NCBI GenBank assembly: GCA_018333535.1
Contig: JAGXTA010000003.1
Span: 1 to 64,000, forward strand
Length of the DNA stretch: 64,000 bases
Direction of reading: 5' to 3'
Origin: Deltaproteobacteria bacterium
Lineage (GTDB): Bacteria; Desulfobacterota; BSN033; UBA1163
Under the pieces are notes generated by a model. It saw nothing but the letters and a program-made list of their open reading frames with translations, was not told the origin of the DNA and did not search any database. Of this stretch, positions 1-8,831 are shown piece after piece; position 1 is the first letter of the stretch; every line of letters starts with the position of its first letter. The position numbers were made by a program, and so were the translations under genes.

Positions 1-2
1 TC

Positions 3-233
3 TATCGGCTCTTAGGGACGGAGATCGGACAGGGATATCAAACGGCAATCTCCCGTCATCTGTTTCGTGACTTTATCGAGGCAACGGCCCAGGTCCACAT
101 CCTTGAGAAGGAGATTGTAGTTCAATTCCAGAAACGGGCTCATAATCCATTGCTGTTGGCCGCGGGTTTCGATAAAAAGAATGTTCCGATCCCCTGGCTA
201 GGGAAAAAACGACTGCAACTTCTGTTCGGTTGA
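3..233 (+). CDS. C-terminal end of a transposase-like protein (partial)
   Basis: An open frame enters from the left edge and ends at TGA 231-233, giving 76 residues. The tail carries KRAHNPLLLAAGF followed by IPWLGKKRLQLLFG. From memory this resembles the C-terminus of putative DDE-type transposases common in deltaproteobacterial genomes, which often end in a HNP...PWLG segment. The catalytic core lies outside the window, so the family cannot be confirmed and no inverted repeat could be paired. It may equally be a fragment. The codon pattern is protein-like and no other frame is open here. Confidence 0.5.
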   Translation, partial: YRLLGTEIGQGYQTAISRHLFRDFIEATAQVHILEKEIVVQFQKRAHNPLLLAAGFDKKNVPIPWLGKKRLQLLFG

Positions 234-285
234 GGCGCATGGTGTTAACTCAAAAAACTAACATGGGAATCCAGGTTAGTATAAT

Positions 286-1638
286 TCAGTCCACCAACAA
301 AATCCTCACATCCATCACATTGGTGCGGGTCGGGCCGGTGATGAGCAGGTCGCCCAGTTTCTTGAAAAAGTGGTAAGAATCGTTATTCTCAAGAAATTTC
401 ACTGGATCCAGGCCCATTTCCCTTGCCCTGGTGATCGTTGTATGGTCAGCCATAGCCCCGGCCGCATCGGTTGGGCCATCCGTTCCGTCCGTTCCACCGC
501 TCAGAAGGACAGTCTTTTCCAATCCGCTGATCTCTAAAGCCCCTGATAGGGCAAACTCCTGATTTCTTCCTCCCAAGCCGCTGCCCCTGATGGTCACGGT
601 CGTTTCGCCTCCCGAAAGGATGCAGGCTGGCCTACCTATGGGTTTGCCTGTGGATACCACCTCCCTTGCTATGGCTCCGTGAAATCGTGCTACTTCCCTG
701 GTTTCCCCCACAATAGAAGAAGAAAGTGTAATCGTATTAAATCCGGCCAATGAGAATTCCTTTTCTGCAGCCCGAAGGGCAATGATATTTGAACCGATGA
801 TCATATTATGGACTTTTTCAAAGACCCCTTCTCCGGCCTTCGGAGTCTCCTCCATCTTACCCTCTTTCCCTGCCCGAAGATGGTTTCGGATGGAGGAAGC
901 AATCTCATTGATCAGACCATATCTTTTGAGGATCTCCCAGGCTTCTTGGAAAGTGGAGGTATCAGGGACAGTGGGGCCGGAGGCAATCACATCAAGGGGG
1001 TCTCCAACGACATCCGAAAGGATAAAAGTGATGATGGTCGAAGGATAAGCCCAGCGGGCAAGCCAGCCTCCCTTCATCTTGGAGATATGTTTCCGGATGG
1101 TATTGATCTCCTTGATATCGGCTCCGCAATCTAAAAGAAGCTGAGTTAACTCCTGCTTCTCCTCAAGCGTGATCCCATCTGCAGGAAGCGGCAGAAGGGC
1201 GGATCCTCCCCCTGAGATGAGAAAGAGGACGAGATCTTTAGGGCCGGTGTTGGTGAGAAGGTCTTTAATCTTCTGGGCGCCTTCCAGTCCTTTGGGGTCG
1301 GGTAAGGGATGGCCTGCTTCATTGATTTCGGTAAACCTTAACGGCAGGGAATGTCCGTATTTCGTCGTAATCAATCCCTTTGTAATACGATTTCCAAATA
1401 ATTCTTCAATGGCTTGAGCCATGGATGAAGAGGCTTTTCCGGTTCCAATGAGGAAGATCCTCTCAAATTCATTCAGATCGAAGACCTTTTCCGAAACTTC
1501 CTCAGCTCCGATGATCAAACGATTCTTATCGATACGGGCGATCTCTTTTAGCCTCTGATAGGGATCGACCGCAGAAACAGACTTTAAAAAAATGGCTTGG
1601 GCCATCTTCCGCATCTCTTCAAGGCTGAATCTACTCAA
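286..1638 (-). CDS. glycerate 2-kinase (MOFRL family)
   Basis: The product phosphorylates D-glycerate to 2-phosphoglycerate with ATP, feeding glycerate from serine, glyoxylate or tartrate routes into glycolysis; it is cytosolic. The family has an N-terminal DUF4147 domain and a C-terminal MOFRL domain. Visible signatures are IGTGKASSSMAQ, the glycine-rich LFLISGGGSALLPLP, LSDVVGDPLDVIASGPT, and the C-terminal LSGGTDGTDGPTDAAGA with a final TRTNVMDVRILL. Length is normal. The frame is open to 1653, but an AGGAGA motif lies six bases before a TTG at 1638, so that TTG is preferred; a downstream ATG at residue 9 is another option. It stands alone, convergent with the fragment at the left edge. 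Confidence 0.9.
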   Translation of the reverse strand: MSRFSLEEMRKMAQAIFLKSVSAVDPYQRLKEIARIDKNRLIIGAEEVSEKVFDLNEFERIFLIGTGKASSSMAQAIEELFGNRITKGLITTKYGHSLPLRFTEINEAGHPLPDPKGLEGAQKIKDLLTNTGPKDLVLFLISGGGSALLPLPADGITLEEKQELTQLLLDCGADIKEINTIRKHISKMKGGWLARWAYPSTIITFILSDVVGDPLDVIASGPTVPDTSTFQEAWEILKRYGLINEIASSIRNHLRAGKEGKMEETPKAGEGVFEKVHNMIIGSNIIALRAAEKEFSLAGFNTITLSSSIVGETREVARFHGAIAREVVSTGKPIGRPACILSGGETTVTIRGSGLGGRNQEFALSGALEISGLEKTVLLSGGTDGTDGPTDAAGAMADHTTITRAREMGLDPVKFLENNDSYHFFKKLGDLLITGPTRTNVMDVRILLVD

Positions 1639-1653
1639 TTTAATTCTCCTCAA

Positions 1654-2139
1654 TATTTGTGAATTTTATAACTAAATTGCACTTTGCTGTCAATTATTGT
1701 TTTATCGTTCTGACACCGTTAGTTGATATACCTGTAACCAGATGAAAATCCGTCCCCCCTGCACCCTGTGACACCGTCACCCTCGGTTTGCGAGACATTA
1801 GGTCATATTGTGCAATAAATTGAAATATTGCAGGCCTGTTCCCCCAATGGCCTCCTTTGTTGAAATCATATAACTTTTCGGCTAATGCTGAGCCATTTGG
1901 TTTTCCGCTCGCCCTGAGGCACTCGAAGGGTGAACGGAAAGCTCAGCCTCCGGCTCAGGCTCCGCCCCAGCCTCCGGCTCGTAAGAGCCTACGGCTCGGA
2001 GAGAGGGGCTCCTGCCCCGGAGGGAGAGCCTCTGGCTCGGAGAGGGCAGGCTTGTCGAAGTATGAAATCGATTTAAACAACAGCCCGTGAAGATGTCCCT
2101 CCGGAATGCTGGAGGAGAGGCGTGGGGAATATATGGGAA
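1654..2139. other. gene-free spacer with GC-rich repeat island
   Basis: No supported gene. The left part is AT-rich and carries the promoter region of the glycerate kinase. About 1870-2075 is much richer in GC and consists of imperfect repetitions of GCCTCCGGCTC, GCCTACGGCTC and GCCTCTGGCTC, which can fold on themselves. The motif CTTGTCGAAGTATGA at its end resembles palindromic intergenic repeats seen in many deltaproteobacteria. A reading frame of 77 codons crosses it but is only translated repeat. Confidence 0.5.
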
Positions 2140-2430
2140 TTAAGCTCTATTGAGAGTTAGCTCTTTTTTTATCATCTCCGACAGCCAATGGCGGATCAAT
2201 GCCTGGTAAGGGATAGATTTTTTCGTAGCCAATTTCCGTATGGCTATAACCTGGAGAGGGTCCATTTTGATAGCCATATTCTTGGGCTTTCGCTTCGTTC
2301 TTTTTGAAAGTATGTCCTGCTTAAGCCGGGGATCTAAATTGAAATGAATGGGCCCCTCAATCAACTCCTCGAAAATGTCCGCCTGGTCATAATAGTCAGC
2401 CCATTTTTTTGTTTTATTTTCTATTCTCAT
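2140..2430 (-). CDS. CopG/BrnA-type antitoxin, solitary
   Basis: A 96-residue protein with a ribbon-helix-helix C-terminus. The segment KRKPKNMAIKMDPLQVIAIR followed by KKSIPYQALIRHWLSEMI fits the CopG-antitoxin family (PF12441), which binds DNA as a dimer and normally neutralises a BrnT- or RelE-like toxin. AGGAG lies six bases before the ATG at 2430, so the gene looks expressible. No toxin gene is adjacent on either side: the downstream side is a repeat island and the upstream side is the MITE. It may be an orphan left after toxin loss, or may act on a distant partner. Confidence 0.75.
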   Translation of the reverse strand: MRIENKTKKWADYYDQADIFEELIEGPIHFNLDPRLKQDILSKRTKRKPKNMAIKMDPLQVIAIRKLATKKSIPYQALIRHWLSEMIKKELTLNRA

Positions 2431-2536
2431 GGTTCACTCCTGCATTTTTTAAATACTAAATTTATGACTATTTCATTAAGAGATGTCAAGTTTTTAAATT
2501 GGAGATTTCTGAAAAAGCCAGGGAATCTCTGATACC

Positions 2537-2666
2537 ATTATAGTGAACGACATAAATAAGTTGACATTAACCATATGTCATTGCGAACGAAGTGAAGCAA
2601 TCTCAAGGGATTGCCACGTCGCTTCGCTCCTCGCAATGACTACTTTTCAGGGTCGTTCACTATAAT
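2537..2666. mobile_element. MITE-like element, 130 bp, 15-bp perfect terminal inverted repeats
   Basis: The ends are exact reverse complements: ATTATAGTGAACGAC at 2537-2551 and its complement at 2652-2666. Inside is a second nested palindrome, TCATTGCGA at 2578-2586 pairing with TCGCAATGA at 2631-2639, with GCGAAGCGA-like sequence between. There is no coding capacity. This is the structure of a non-autonomous miniature element. It sits between the solitary antitoxin and the vapBC promoter. Confidence 0.7.
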
Positions 2667-2724
2667 AGAAGAGTCTGATGTCTAACGTCTGAAGTCCGGT
2701 GTCTGAATTACCAATAAAGAAAAA

Positions 2725-2792
2725 AGCTTGACTAATGTGCAATCATTTATTACCATTAATATGACATCACATTGTGCATGTGGAGGGCGACG
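2725..2792 (+). promoter_or_regulatory. vapBC promoter and possible operator
   Basis: A TTGACT-like -35 near 2729 is followed by AT-rich sequence. Close to the start codon is CACAT-N5-ATGTG (CACATTGTGCATGTG, about 2768-2782), and a related TGTGCAAT occurs about 35 bases upstream. Antitoxins of this type usually autorepress from short inverted repeats in this position. The assignment rests only on position and symmetry. Confidence 0.35.
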
Positions 2793-3050
2793 ATGAAGAC
2801 TATTACCATTCGAGGCATTGAGCCCGGACTGGACCGGGTGATCAAGTCTCGGGCAAAACAGAACAACCTGAGTGTGAATCAGTGGATCCTGCAGGCGCTA
2901 AAAAAAATTACCGGTATGGGAAAAGAGCCGGTGTTCAAGAAGCACAACGATCTGGATGCTCTTGCGGGCGGCTGGAGCAGGGAAGAAGTGAAATCTTTTC
3001 AGAAAAACACTAAAATCTTCGAGAGAATCGATGAGGATGTCTGGAAATGA
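2793..3050 (+). CDS. vapB: VapB-type antitoxin
   Basis: An 85-residue antitoxin paired with the PIN toxin downstream. The N-terminus MKTITIRGIEPGLDRVIKSR followed by NNLSVNQWILQALKKITG is a ribbon-helix-helix DNA-binding fold. The C-terminal half (KHNDLDALAGGWSREEVKSF) is the usual toxin-embracing tail. The frame is open from 2772, but GGAGGG at 2782-2787 places the start at the ATG at 2793. Its stop overlaps the toxin start (ATGA), so the two are translationally coupled. The protein is expected to repress its own promoter and block the toxin active site. Confidence 0.85.
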   Translation: MKTITIRGIEPGLDRVIKSRAKQNNLSVNQWILQALKKITGMGKEPVFKKHNDLDALAGGWSREEVKSFQKNTKIFERIDEDVWK

Positions 3051-3433
3051 GACGGATTGCGATTGATACGAACATTTATACCTCTTTCAAGTGCAATGAC
3101 CAAAGTGTCGTTGAGGCGCTCAGAGATTGCGACCTCATCGGCGTGGACATAACGGTCATCGCCGAGCTCTTTTCCGGGTTTTCACTCGGTGGCAACGAAA
3201 AGAAAAACCGGCAGGAATTAGAAGCGTTCCTCAACTCTCCCCGGGTTGATATGCTCCTGCATGATCTCGAAACGGCAGATTACTATGCTTTGATTGTCAA
3301 AAGATTGAGGGCAAAAGGTCGGCCCATTCCCACCAACGACATCTGGATAGCCGCCAATGCCATGAAGCATGGTTTGGCGCTCTTTTCATTTGACAACCAC
3401 TTTAAAGAGATCGAAGGCCTGCCGTTATTTTAA
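3047..3433 (+). CDS. vapC: VapC-type PIN-domain ribonuclease toxin
   Basis: A 128-residue PIN domain of normal VapC size. Metal-binding acidic residues are visible in order: D7 in IAIDTNIYTSF, the glutamate in VIAELFSGF, the aspartate in PTNDIWIAANAMKHG, and the aspartate in LFSFDNHFKEI. VapC toxins cleave tRNA or rRNA at specific sites and stop growth when the antitoxin decays. The gene overlaps vapB by four bases. All expected catalytic residues are present, so the toxin looks active. Its RNA target cannot be told from sequence. Confidence 0.88.
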   Translation: MRRIAIDTNIYTSFKCNDQSVVEALRDCDLIGVDITVIAELFSGFSLGGNEKKNRQELEAFLNSPRVDMLLHDLETADYYALIVKRLRAKGRPIPTNDIWIAANAMKHGLALFSFDNHFKEIEGLPLF

Positions 3434-3614
3434 ATAATTAAAATACAAAGGGTAAACCCCGTTAGAAATTCCAGCCAAACATTTAACCTTAATGATATTG
3501 ACAATTAGGATGCTTTGCGATAGTTTTTTTCAAATATGGGAGGGTCATAAAAAGGTTTAAACCTTCTTTCTAAAACAACGATGGAGAGAATTATGGTTTG
3601 GCCCGGAACTTGCT

Positions 3615-3646
3615 TCACTCACTCACTCACTCACTCACTCACTCAC
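3615..3646 (+). repeat. tetranucleotide microsatellite (TCAC)x8
   Basis: Eight perfect tandem copies of TCAC occupy 32 bases, with a ninth imperfect unit on the left. They lie 137 bases upstream of the hybrid histidine kinase start. Perfect tetranucleotide tracts of this length are rare in bacterial spacers and are prone to slippage. The rest of the 3434-3782 spacer holds no recognisable gene. Confidence 0.95.
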
Positions 3647-3782
3647 ATCTGCTCTATTTAGAAAGGTTTTGTCTCCCTTCTGTAATATTTAGTAGAGTAT
3701 TGATACGTTAATCTTGACGGACAGTTTCCATGAACCGAAGAATGAACAATGACAAGCGCCTTATAAATGGAGGTCCATTGTT

Positions 3783-6700
3783 ATGAAAACATTTCCACGT
3801 TGGGTGATGGCGGTTCTGGCGCTGGTATTTCTGGCTGTGCTTGCCTGTGGTGTGTGGTTCTACCGCACCCAGGAGCGGCACCTTCGACAAGAGGTTGAAA
3901 ACGATCTTTTCGCCATCGCAGAGCTCAAGGCAAGCCAGATTGTCCAGTGGCGGGCCGACCGTCTGGCAGACGGCGCCATACTTATGCACAGCCCCTTCCT
4001 GATCGAAGGCGTGGAGCGCTTTCTGGCCAGCCAGCCAGCGCCGTCGCATCAGCAGGCAGGCACAAAGACCGAGGATGCCGACGCTATCCTTTCACGTTTC
4101 CGGGCTTTACATGAGCACTATCGTTATTCCGACGTCCTCCTTGTGGCCCCTGACGGGGAGGTGCGCTTAAGCCTCAGTGGCGTCAGAGGCGCAGTCGGTG
4201 GCGAAACCCTATCGGCGCTGACTGCGGCGATGCGTGACCGCAAGCCCCTGCTCACCGATCTGCATATCGACAAAATCGAGCCATTGCCCCATATCAACGT
4301 GGTTGCTCCGCTCCTGGTGAGGGGACAGACTCAAGGGCCCATCGGCGCAGTCATTCTGCTTAGCGACGCCCGGCAGTTTCTCTATCCCCTGATTCAGTCC
4401 TGGCCGACGGCCAGCGAGACTGCCGAAACCCTGATCGTGCGGCGCGACGGCGAAGACGTGCTCTTCCTGAACGAACTTCGACACCAGCCGGATGCGGGGC
4501 TTGCACTTCGCATTCCATTGAGCCGCACCGACGTGCCGGCGGTCATGGCCGCGCTGGGCAGAGAAGGTGTTGTGCAGGGGAGGGATTACCGCGGGGCGGA
4601 GGCGCTGGCGGTTTTGAAGGCCATCCCGGATTCGCCCTGGTTCATGGTTGCCAAGAAGGACAAAGCAGAGGCCTTTGCCGTGTGGCGGTTCCGCTCCGTC
4701 CTCATCCTGGGACTGCTTCTGGGCCTGGTCGCTTTTGTTGGCGCTGCCAGCTTTGTCGTCTATCAACGGAACCAGAAAGCCCACTATCGGGTTTTATACC
4801 AGTCGGAAGCCGCCCTACGGGCAAGCGAAGAGGAGCATCGTGTGACGTTGATGAGCGCTGGTGACGCTGTGATTGCCACAGACTCCGAAGGCCGGGTGAA
4901 ACAGCTGAACCCTGTGGCGGAATCACTCACCGGATGGACCCAGGACGAGGCCCGGGGTAAGCCCATTGAAGAGGTCTTCCGTATTGTCAACGAGGAGACA
5001 CGACGGATGGTTAAGAATCCCGTAGAGCGGGTCCTGTGCGAAGGGGTCGTGGTGGGACTGGCTAATCACACCCTGCTCATCGCCCGGGATGGGACCGAGC
5101 GCCCTATTGCCGACAGTGGCGCTCCCATCCGCGATGAGCAGGGGACAATCACCGGCGTGGTGCTGGTGTTCCACGACCAGACCGAGGAGCGCGCGGCACA
5201 ACGGGCGCTGAAAGAAAGTGAAGAACGATATCGAACTTTGGTCGAAGAAGGCTTTGATGGGATCTTTATCCAAAAAGGGTCTAAGATTACTTTTGCCAAT
5301 CGGCCTCTGTCCGAGATGCTCGGTTATAATCGGGGCGAGTTGGAAGGGAAAGATCACTGGTTAGTTTACCACCCTGACTATCAGAAATTTACAAGAGAAC
5401 GGGCAAACGCGAGAATGCGGGGAGAAGCGGTTCCCTCCCAATATCAGGTCAAATTACAACGCAAAGACGGTTCTTCCTTTGATGGGGAAGTTCTGGCCCG
5501 AAGGATCATGTTCGGAGATGACCCGGGAATTCAGGTCTGGGTAAGGGATATTACCGAGCGCAAGTGTGCGGAAGAAGAGCGGAGGAAAAGCGAAGAGTTT
5601 CAGCGGGCGATTGTTGCTTGCTCACCCGTAGCGCTCTACAGCCTCGACCAAGACGGAAACGTGATCACCTGGAACGCGTCGGCCGAGCGGATGTTCGGCT
5701 GGACAACCGAGGAGATCGTGGGCAAACCGCTGGGGGTTGTGCCGGAAGACAAACAGGAGGAATTCCGTGAAATTCGTCGGCGTGTGATGTTAGGTCAGAC
5801 CTTTTTGAACCTGGAGACCATCCGCCGGAAAAAAGATGGCACACGCCTTGATGTCAGCCTTTCCACTGCCCCCATTATCGACGCCGAGGGCAATGTCATA
5901 GACATTATGAGCCACGTGGTAGACATCACCGAGCGCAAGCGTGCGGAGCAGGAGATGGCGGCCCTTCAGGAGCAGCTTCGGCAGTCTCAGAAGATGGAGG
6001 CGATCGGGCAGTTGGCCGGGGGGATTGCGCATGACTTCAACAACCTTCTGACGATCATCTCGGGAAGCGCCCAACTTTCGCTCCTTGATCTTCAGGAGGG
6101 AGATCCCTTGAAGGCAAACCTCGAAGAGATCCGAAGGGCTTCGGACAGGGCTGCGGACCTGACGCGCCAGCTTTTAGCTTTTAGCCGGAAGCAGATTTTA
6201 GAGATGAAAGTATTGGACATGAACCAGGTATTGGAGAGGCTTGATAAGATGCTTCGGCGTGTGATTGGGGAAGATATTGCACTGGAGGTTATTCCTGCCG
6301 AGCCCCTTGGGAAAGTAAAGGCCGATCCCGGTCAGATGGAGCAGGTATGGATGAACCTGGTGGTCAATGCGAGGGATGCGATGCCTGAGGGGGGCAAACT
6401 GACCATTGAGACCGCCAACGTGGAGTTGGACGAGGAGTATGCCAGGAGGCACATAGCGGTGAAGCCAGGTTCATATGTGATGCTGTCGGTGAGTGATACG
6501 GGGATGGGGATGACACCGGAGGTAAAAGAACGACTCTTTGAGCCCTTCTTTACGACCAAGGAGATGGGCAAAGGAACAGGGTTGGGGTTATCGACGGTTT
6601 ATGGGATTGTGAAGCAGAGCGGGGGAAACATCTGGGTTTATAGTGAGCCGGGTCAGGGGACAACCTTCAAGATCTATCTTCCACAGGTGGATGAGCCTTT

Positions 6701-7109
6701 GGAGGAGTTGAGGGAGGAGGAGATTCGGGAGATCCCTCATGGGAGCGAGACGGTCTTGGTGGTGGAGGATGAGGAGACGGTTCGGAAGCTTGCGGTGAGG
6801 ATATTGAAGAGGCAGGGGTATAAGGTATTGGAGGCAGAGGATGGGGGCAAGGCCTTTATGCTCTGTGAGAAATTCAAGGAGGCGATTCATCTCATTCTGA
6901 CCGATGTGGTGATGCCCGGAATGAGCGGACGGAAGTTAGCGGAGCGACTGAAGGAGATACACCCTGAGGCGAAGGTTCTCTACATGTCTGGGTATACGGA
7001 CAATGCGATTCTTCATCATGGTGTTCTGGAGCCGGGGATTCAGTTTTTGCAGAAGCCGTTTACGGTGGAGGGATTATCGAGGAAAGTGAGGGAAGCGCTT
7101 GACAAGTAA
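3783..7109 (+). CDS. membrane hybrid sensor histidine kinase, three PAS domains and C-terminal receiver
   Basis: An 1108-residue inner-membrane sensor. Order: transmembrane helix 7-27; periplasmic sensor region 28-300; second helix about 304-327; PAS domains near 345-470, 480-595 and 605-722; HisKA with phospho-accepting H750 in GGIAHDFNNLL; HATPase with the N-box near 859-866 and DTGMGM at 905-910; receiver with D1041 in LILTDVVMPG and K1091. Signal sensing should drive autophosphorylation and transfer to the fused receiver; a further phosphotransfer partner or response regulator is not adjacent. GGAGG lies nine bases before the ATG. The first 1400 bases look richer in GC than the PAS2 and kinase parts, which suggests a mosaic origin. 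The ligand is unknown. Confidence 0.92.
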   Translation: MKTFPRWVMAVLALVFLAVLACGVWFYRTQERHLRQEVENDLFAIAELKASQIVQWRADRLADGAILMHSPFLIEGVERFLASQPAPSHQQAGTKTEDADAILSRFRALHEHYRYSDVLLVAPDGEVRLSLSGVRGAVGGETLSALTAAMRDRKPLLTDLHIDKIEPLPHINVVAPLLVRGQTQGPIGAVILLSDARQFLYPLIQSWPTASETAETLIVRRDGEDVLFLNELRHQPDAGLALRIPLSRTDVPAVMAALGREGVVQGRDYRGAEALAVLKAIPDSPWFMVAKKDKAEAFAVWRFRSVLILGLLLGLVAFVGAASFVVYQRNQKAHYRVLYQSEAALRASEEEHRVTLMSAGDAVIATDSEGRVKQLNPVAESLTGWTQDEARGKPIEEVFRIVNEETRRMVKNPVERVLCEGVVVGLANHTLLIARDGTERPIADSGAPIRDEQGTITGVVLVFHDQTEERAAQRALKESEERYRTLVEEGFDGIFIQKGSKITFANRPLSEMLGYNRGELEGKDHWLVYHPDYQKFTRERANARMRGEAVPSQYQVKLQRKDGSSFDGEVLARRIMFGDDPGIQVWVRDITERKCAEEERRKSEEFQRAIVACSPVALYSLDQDGNVITWNASAERMFGWTTEEIVGKPLGVVPEDKQEEFREIRRRVMLGQTFLNLETIRRKKDGTRLDVSLSTAPIIDAEGNVIDIMSHVVDITERKRAEQEMAALQEQLRQSQKMEAIGQLAGGIAHDFNNLLTIISGSAQLSLLDLQEGDPLKANLEEIRRASDRAADLTRQLLAFSRKQILEMKVLDMNQVLERLDKMLRRVIGEDIALEVIPAEPLGKVKADPGQMEQVWMNLVVNARDAMPEGGKLTIETANVELDEEYARRHIAVKPGSYVMLSVSDTGMGMTPEVKERLFEPFFTTKEMGKGTGLGLSTVYGIVKQSGGNIWVYSEPGQGTTFKIYLPQVDEPLEELREEEIREIPHGSETVLVVEDEETVRKLAVRILKRQGYKVLEAEDGGKAFMLCEKFKEAIHLILTDVVMPGMSGRKLAERLKEIHPEAKVLYMSGYTDNAILHHGVLEPGIQFLQKPFTVEGLSRKVREALDK

Positions 7110-7248
7110 TTCAGATGGGGAGATGGGGAGAGAGGGGGATAGGGAGATGAAAAAGAACAGCTCGGAGTAAAGAATTCGGAGACAAACAAATATAATATAA
7201 GTTGCAAGTGGAAGATCGGGAGATGGGGAGAGAGTGAGGGGGGAAACG

Positions 7249-8655
7249 ATGGCCAATCTGTCCGAAATTTATAAAAAATATAATTGGGTTTTTTCCGGTG
7301 TCTTAATCCTTACTGGAATCTATCTTACCAGCCTCTACAGTTTTCTTCTCTTTCACAGCCTGGCTGAGTTGTTTAGTATTGTCATCGCCTTTGGCATCTT
7401 CATCGTTGCCTGACACTCCCGCCGTTTTCTCGACAACAACTATCTTCTGTTTATTGGGATTGCCTATCTCTTTGTGGGCGCCATCGATGTGGTTCACACC
7501 TTAGCTTACAAGGGCATGGGAGTTTTTCAGGGATATGACGCCAATTTGCCAACTCAGTTGTGGATTGTGGCGCGCTATGTTGAGAGCCTCTCCCTTTTGA
7601 TTGCCCCCTTCTTTTTCAATAGAAAGCTCAGGGTGGGCGCAGTATTTTTTGCTTACACGGTAGCCATTGCTCTTCTCTTCGGGACGATATTCTATGGGCC
7701 CATTTTCCCGGACTGTTTTGTCGAGGGAAAAGGGTTGACCCTCTTTAAAAAGATTAGTGAATACATTATCTCTTTGATCCTTCTTGGTTCTATGGCCCTC
7801 TTGATTCGGAAGCGAAGTGAGTTTGACAGACGTGTATTGACCTGGGTGATCTGGTCTATTATTGCGACGATCATTTCAGAATTGGCCTTCACCTTTTATA
7901 TCGGTGTCTATGGTTTATCGAATCTGGTCGGCCACATTTTTAAAATCATCTCTTTTTATTTGATTTACAAAGCCGTCATTGAGACGGGCTTAGCAAAGCC
8001 CTATAACCTTCTCTGGAGGAACCTGAAATTGAGCGAAGAAAAGCTGAGAGAAGAGAGGGATAGGGCACAGGGTTATCTGGATGTGGCCGGCGTAATGTTG
8101 TTGGTGATTGGTCCTGACCAGAAGGTCCGTCTCATCAATAAGAAGGGGTGTGAGGTTTTGGGGTATGACGAGAAAGAGATTATTGGGAAGAACTGGTTCG
8201 GCCATTTTTTGCCGGAGAGAGTCCGGGAAAATGTCAAAGTCATCTTCTCAAAGATAATATCCGGAGAAACGGGTTCTTTTGGGTATGTTGAAAATGTCAT
8301 TTTAACCAAGAGAGGCGAAGAGAGAATGGTCGCTTGGCACAATACGGTGTTCAGAAACGAAGCTGGAAATATCGTTTCAACTCTCAGCTCAGGAGAGGAC
8401 ATCACCGAGCGGAGACGTGCAGAAGAGGAACGAGAAAAGATCGTCCATGAGCTTAAAGAATCTATGGGGAAAGTGAAACTTCTGAGCGGGTTTATTCCTA
8501 TCTGTGCCTCCTGTAAAAAGATTCGCGATGATAAAGGGTTTTGGGAACAGGTAGAAGTCTATATTCGGGACCATTCCGAAGCGGAATTCAGCCACGGCAT
8601 CTGCCCGGAGTGCTTTAAGAAGCTTTATCCGGAAGAAACATTAGAGGATCTTTAG
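7249..8655 (+). pseudogene. MASE3-PAS sensor protein interrupted by an in-frame TGA
   Basis: The frame starts at ATG 7249 after a purine-rich GAGGGGGGAAA, runs 54 codons, meets TGA at 7411-7413, then stays open to 8655 (468 sense codons plus the TGA and final stop). The sequence on both sides is continuous MASE3 membrane-sensor sequence: AFGIFIVA, then the stop, then HSRRFLDNNYLLFIGIAYLF. The family usually has Trp at this position, so TGG to TGA is the simplest explanation. After the membrane domain come a PAS domain (about residues 265-395) and a tail with CASC...CPEC, probably a zinc ribbon. A shorter protein could restart at GTG 7471 or ATG 7474 but would lack the first helices. No output domain is fused. 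Sequencing error and readthrough remain possible. Confidence 0.72.
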
Positions 8656-8831
8656 AGGTCTTTTTTTGAACTGGTTACCTTGAATCTTGCTTCCATTGGG
8701 TAGAGCAAGGTTTCACGCCCTCCAGTCTACTGTCTCCCCTTTTCAGCTCTCCTAAAACAGGCCAACCTACTTCCCGTTCTTCTCTCCACTTTCTTATGAC
8801 AGAATTTCAGACAAAAGGAGGAGGAAAATCG

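Noticed and set aside
782-1417. Three plus-strand open frames of 82-108 codons
   Set aside because: They lie opposite the glycerate kinase gene, lack ribosome binding sites and have no recognisable protein features.
1857-2090. 77-codon plus-strand frame
   Set aside because: It is translated GC-rich repeat sequence with no initiation signal.
3615-3646. CRISPR-like array
   Set aside because: The unit is 4 bases without spacers; it is a microsatellite.
4209-4784. 191-codon minus-strand frame inside the hybrid kinase
   Set aside because: Antisense shadow of a GC-rich coding region; the plus-strand frame has complete conserved domains.
7411-7413. Selenocysteine at the in-frame TGA
   Set aside because: The family residue is Trp, not Cys, and no SECIS-like hairpin was seen just downstream.
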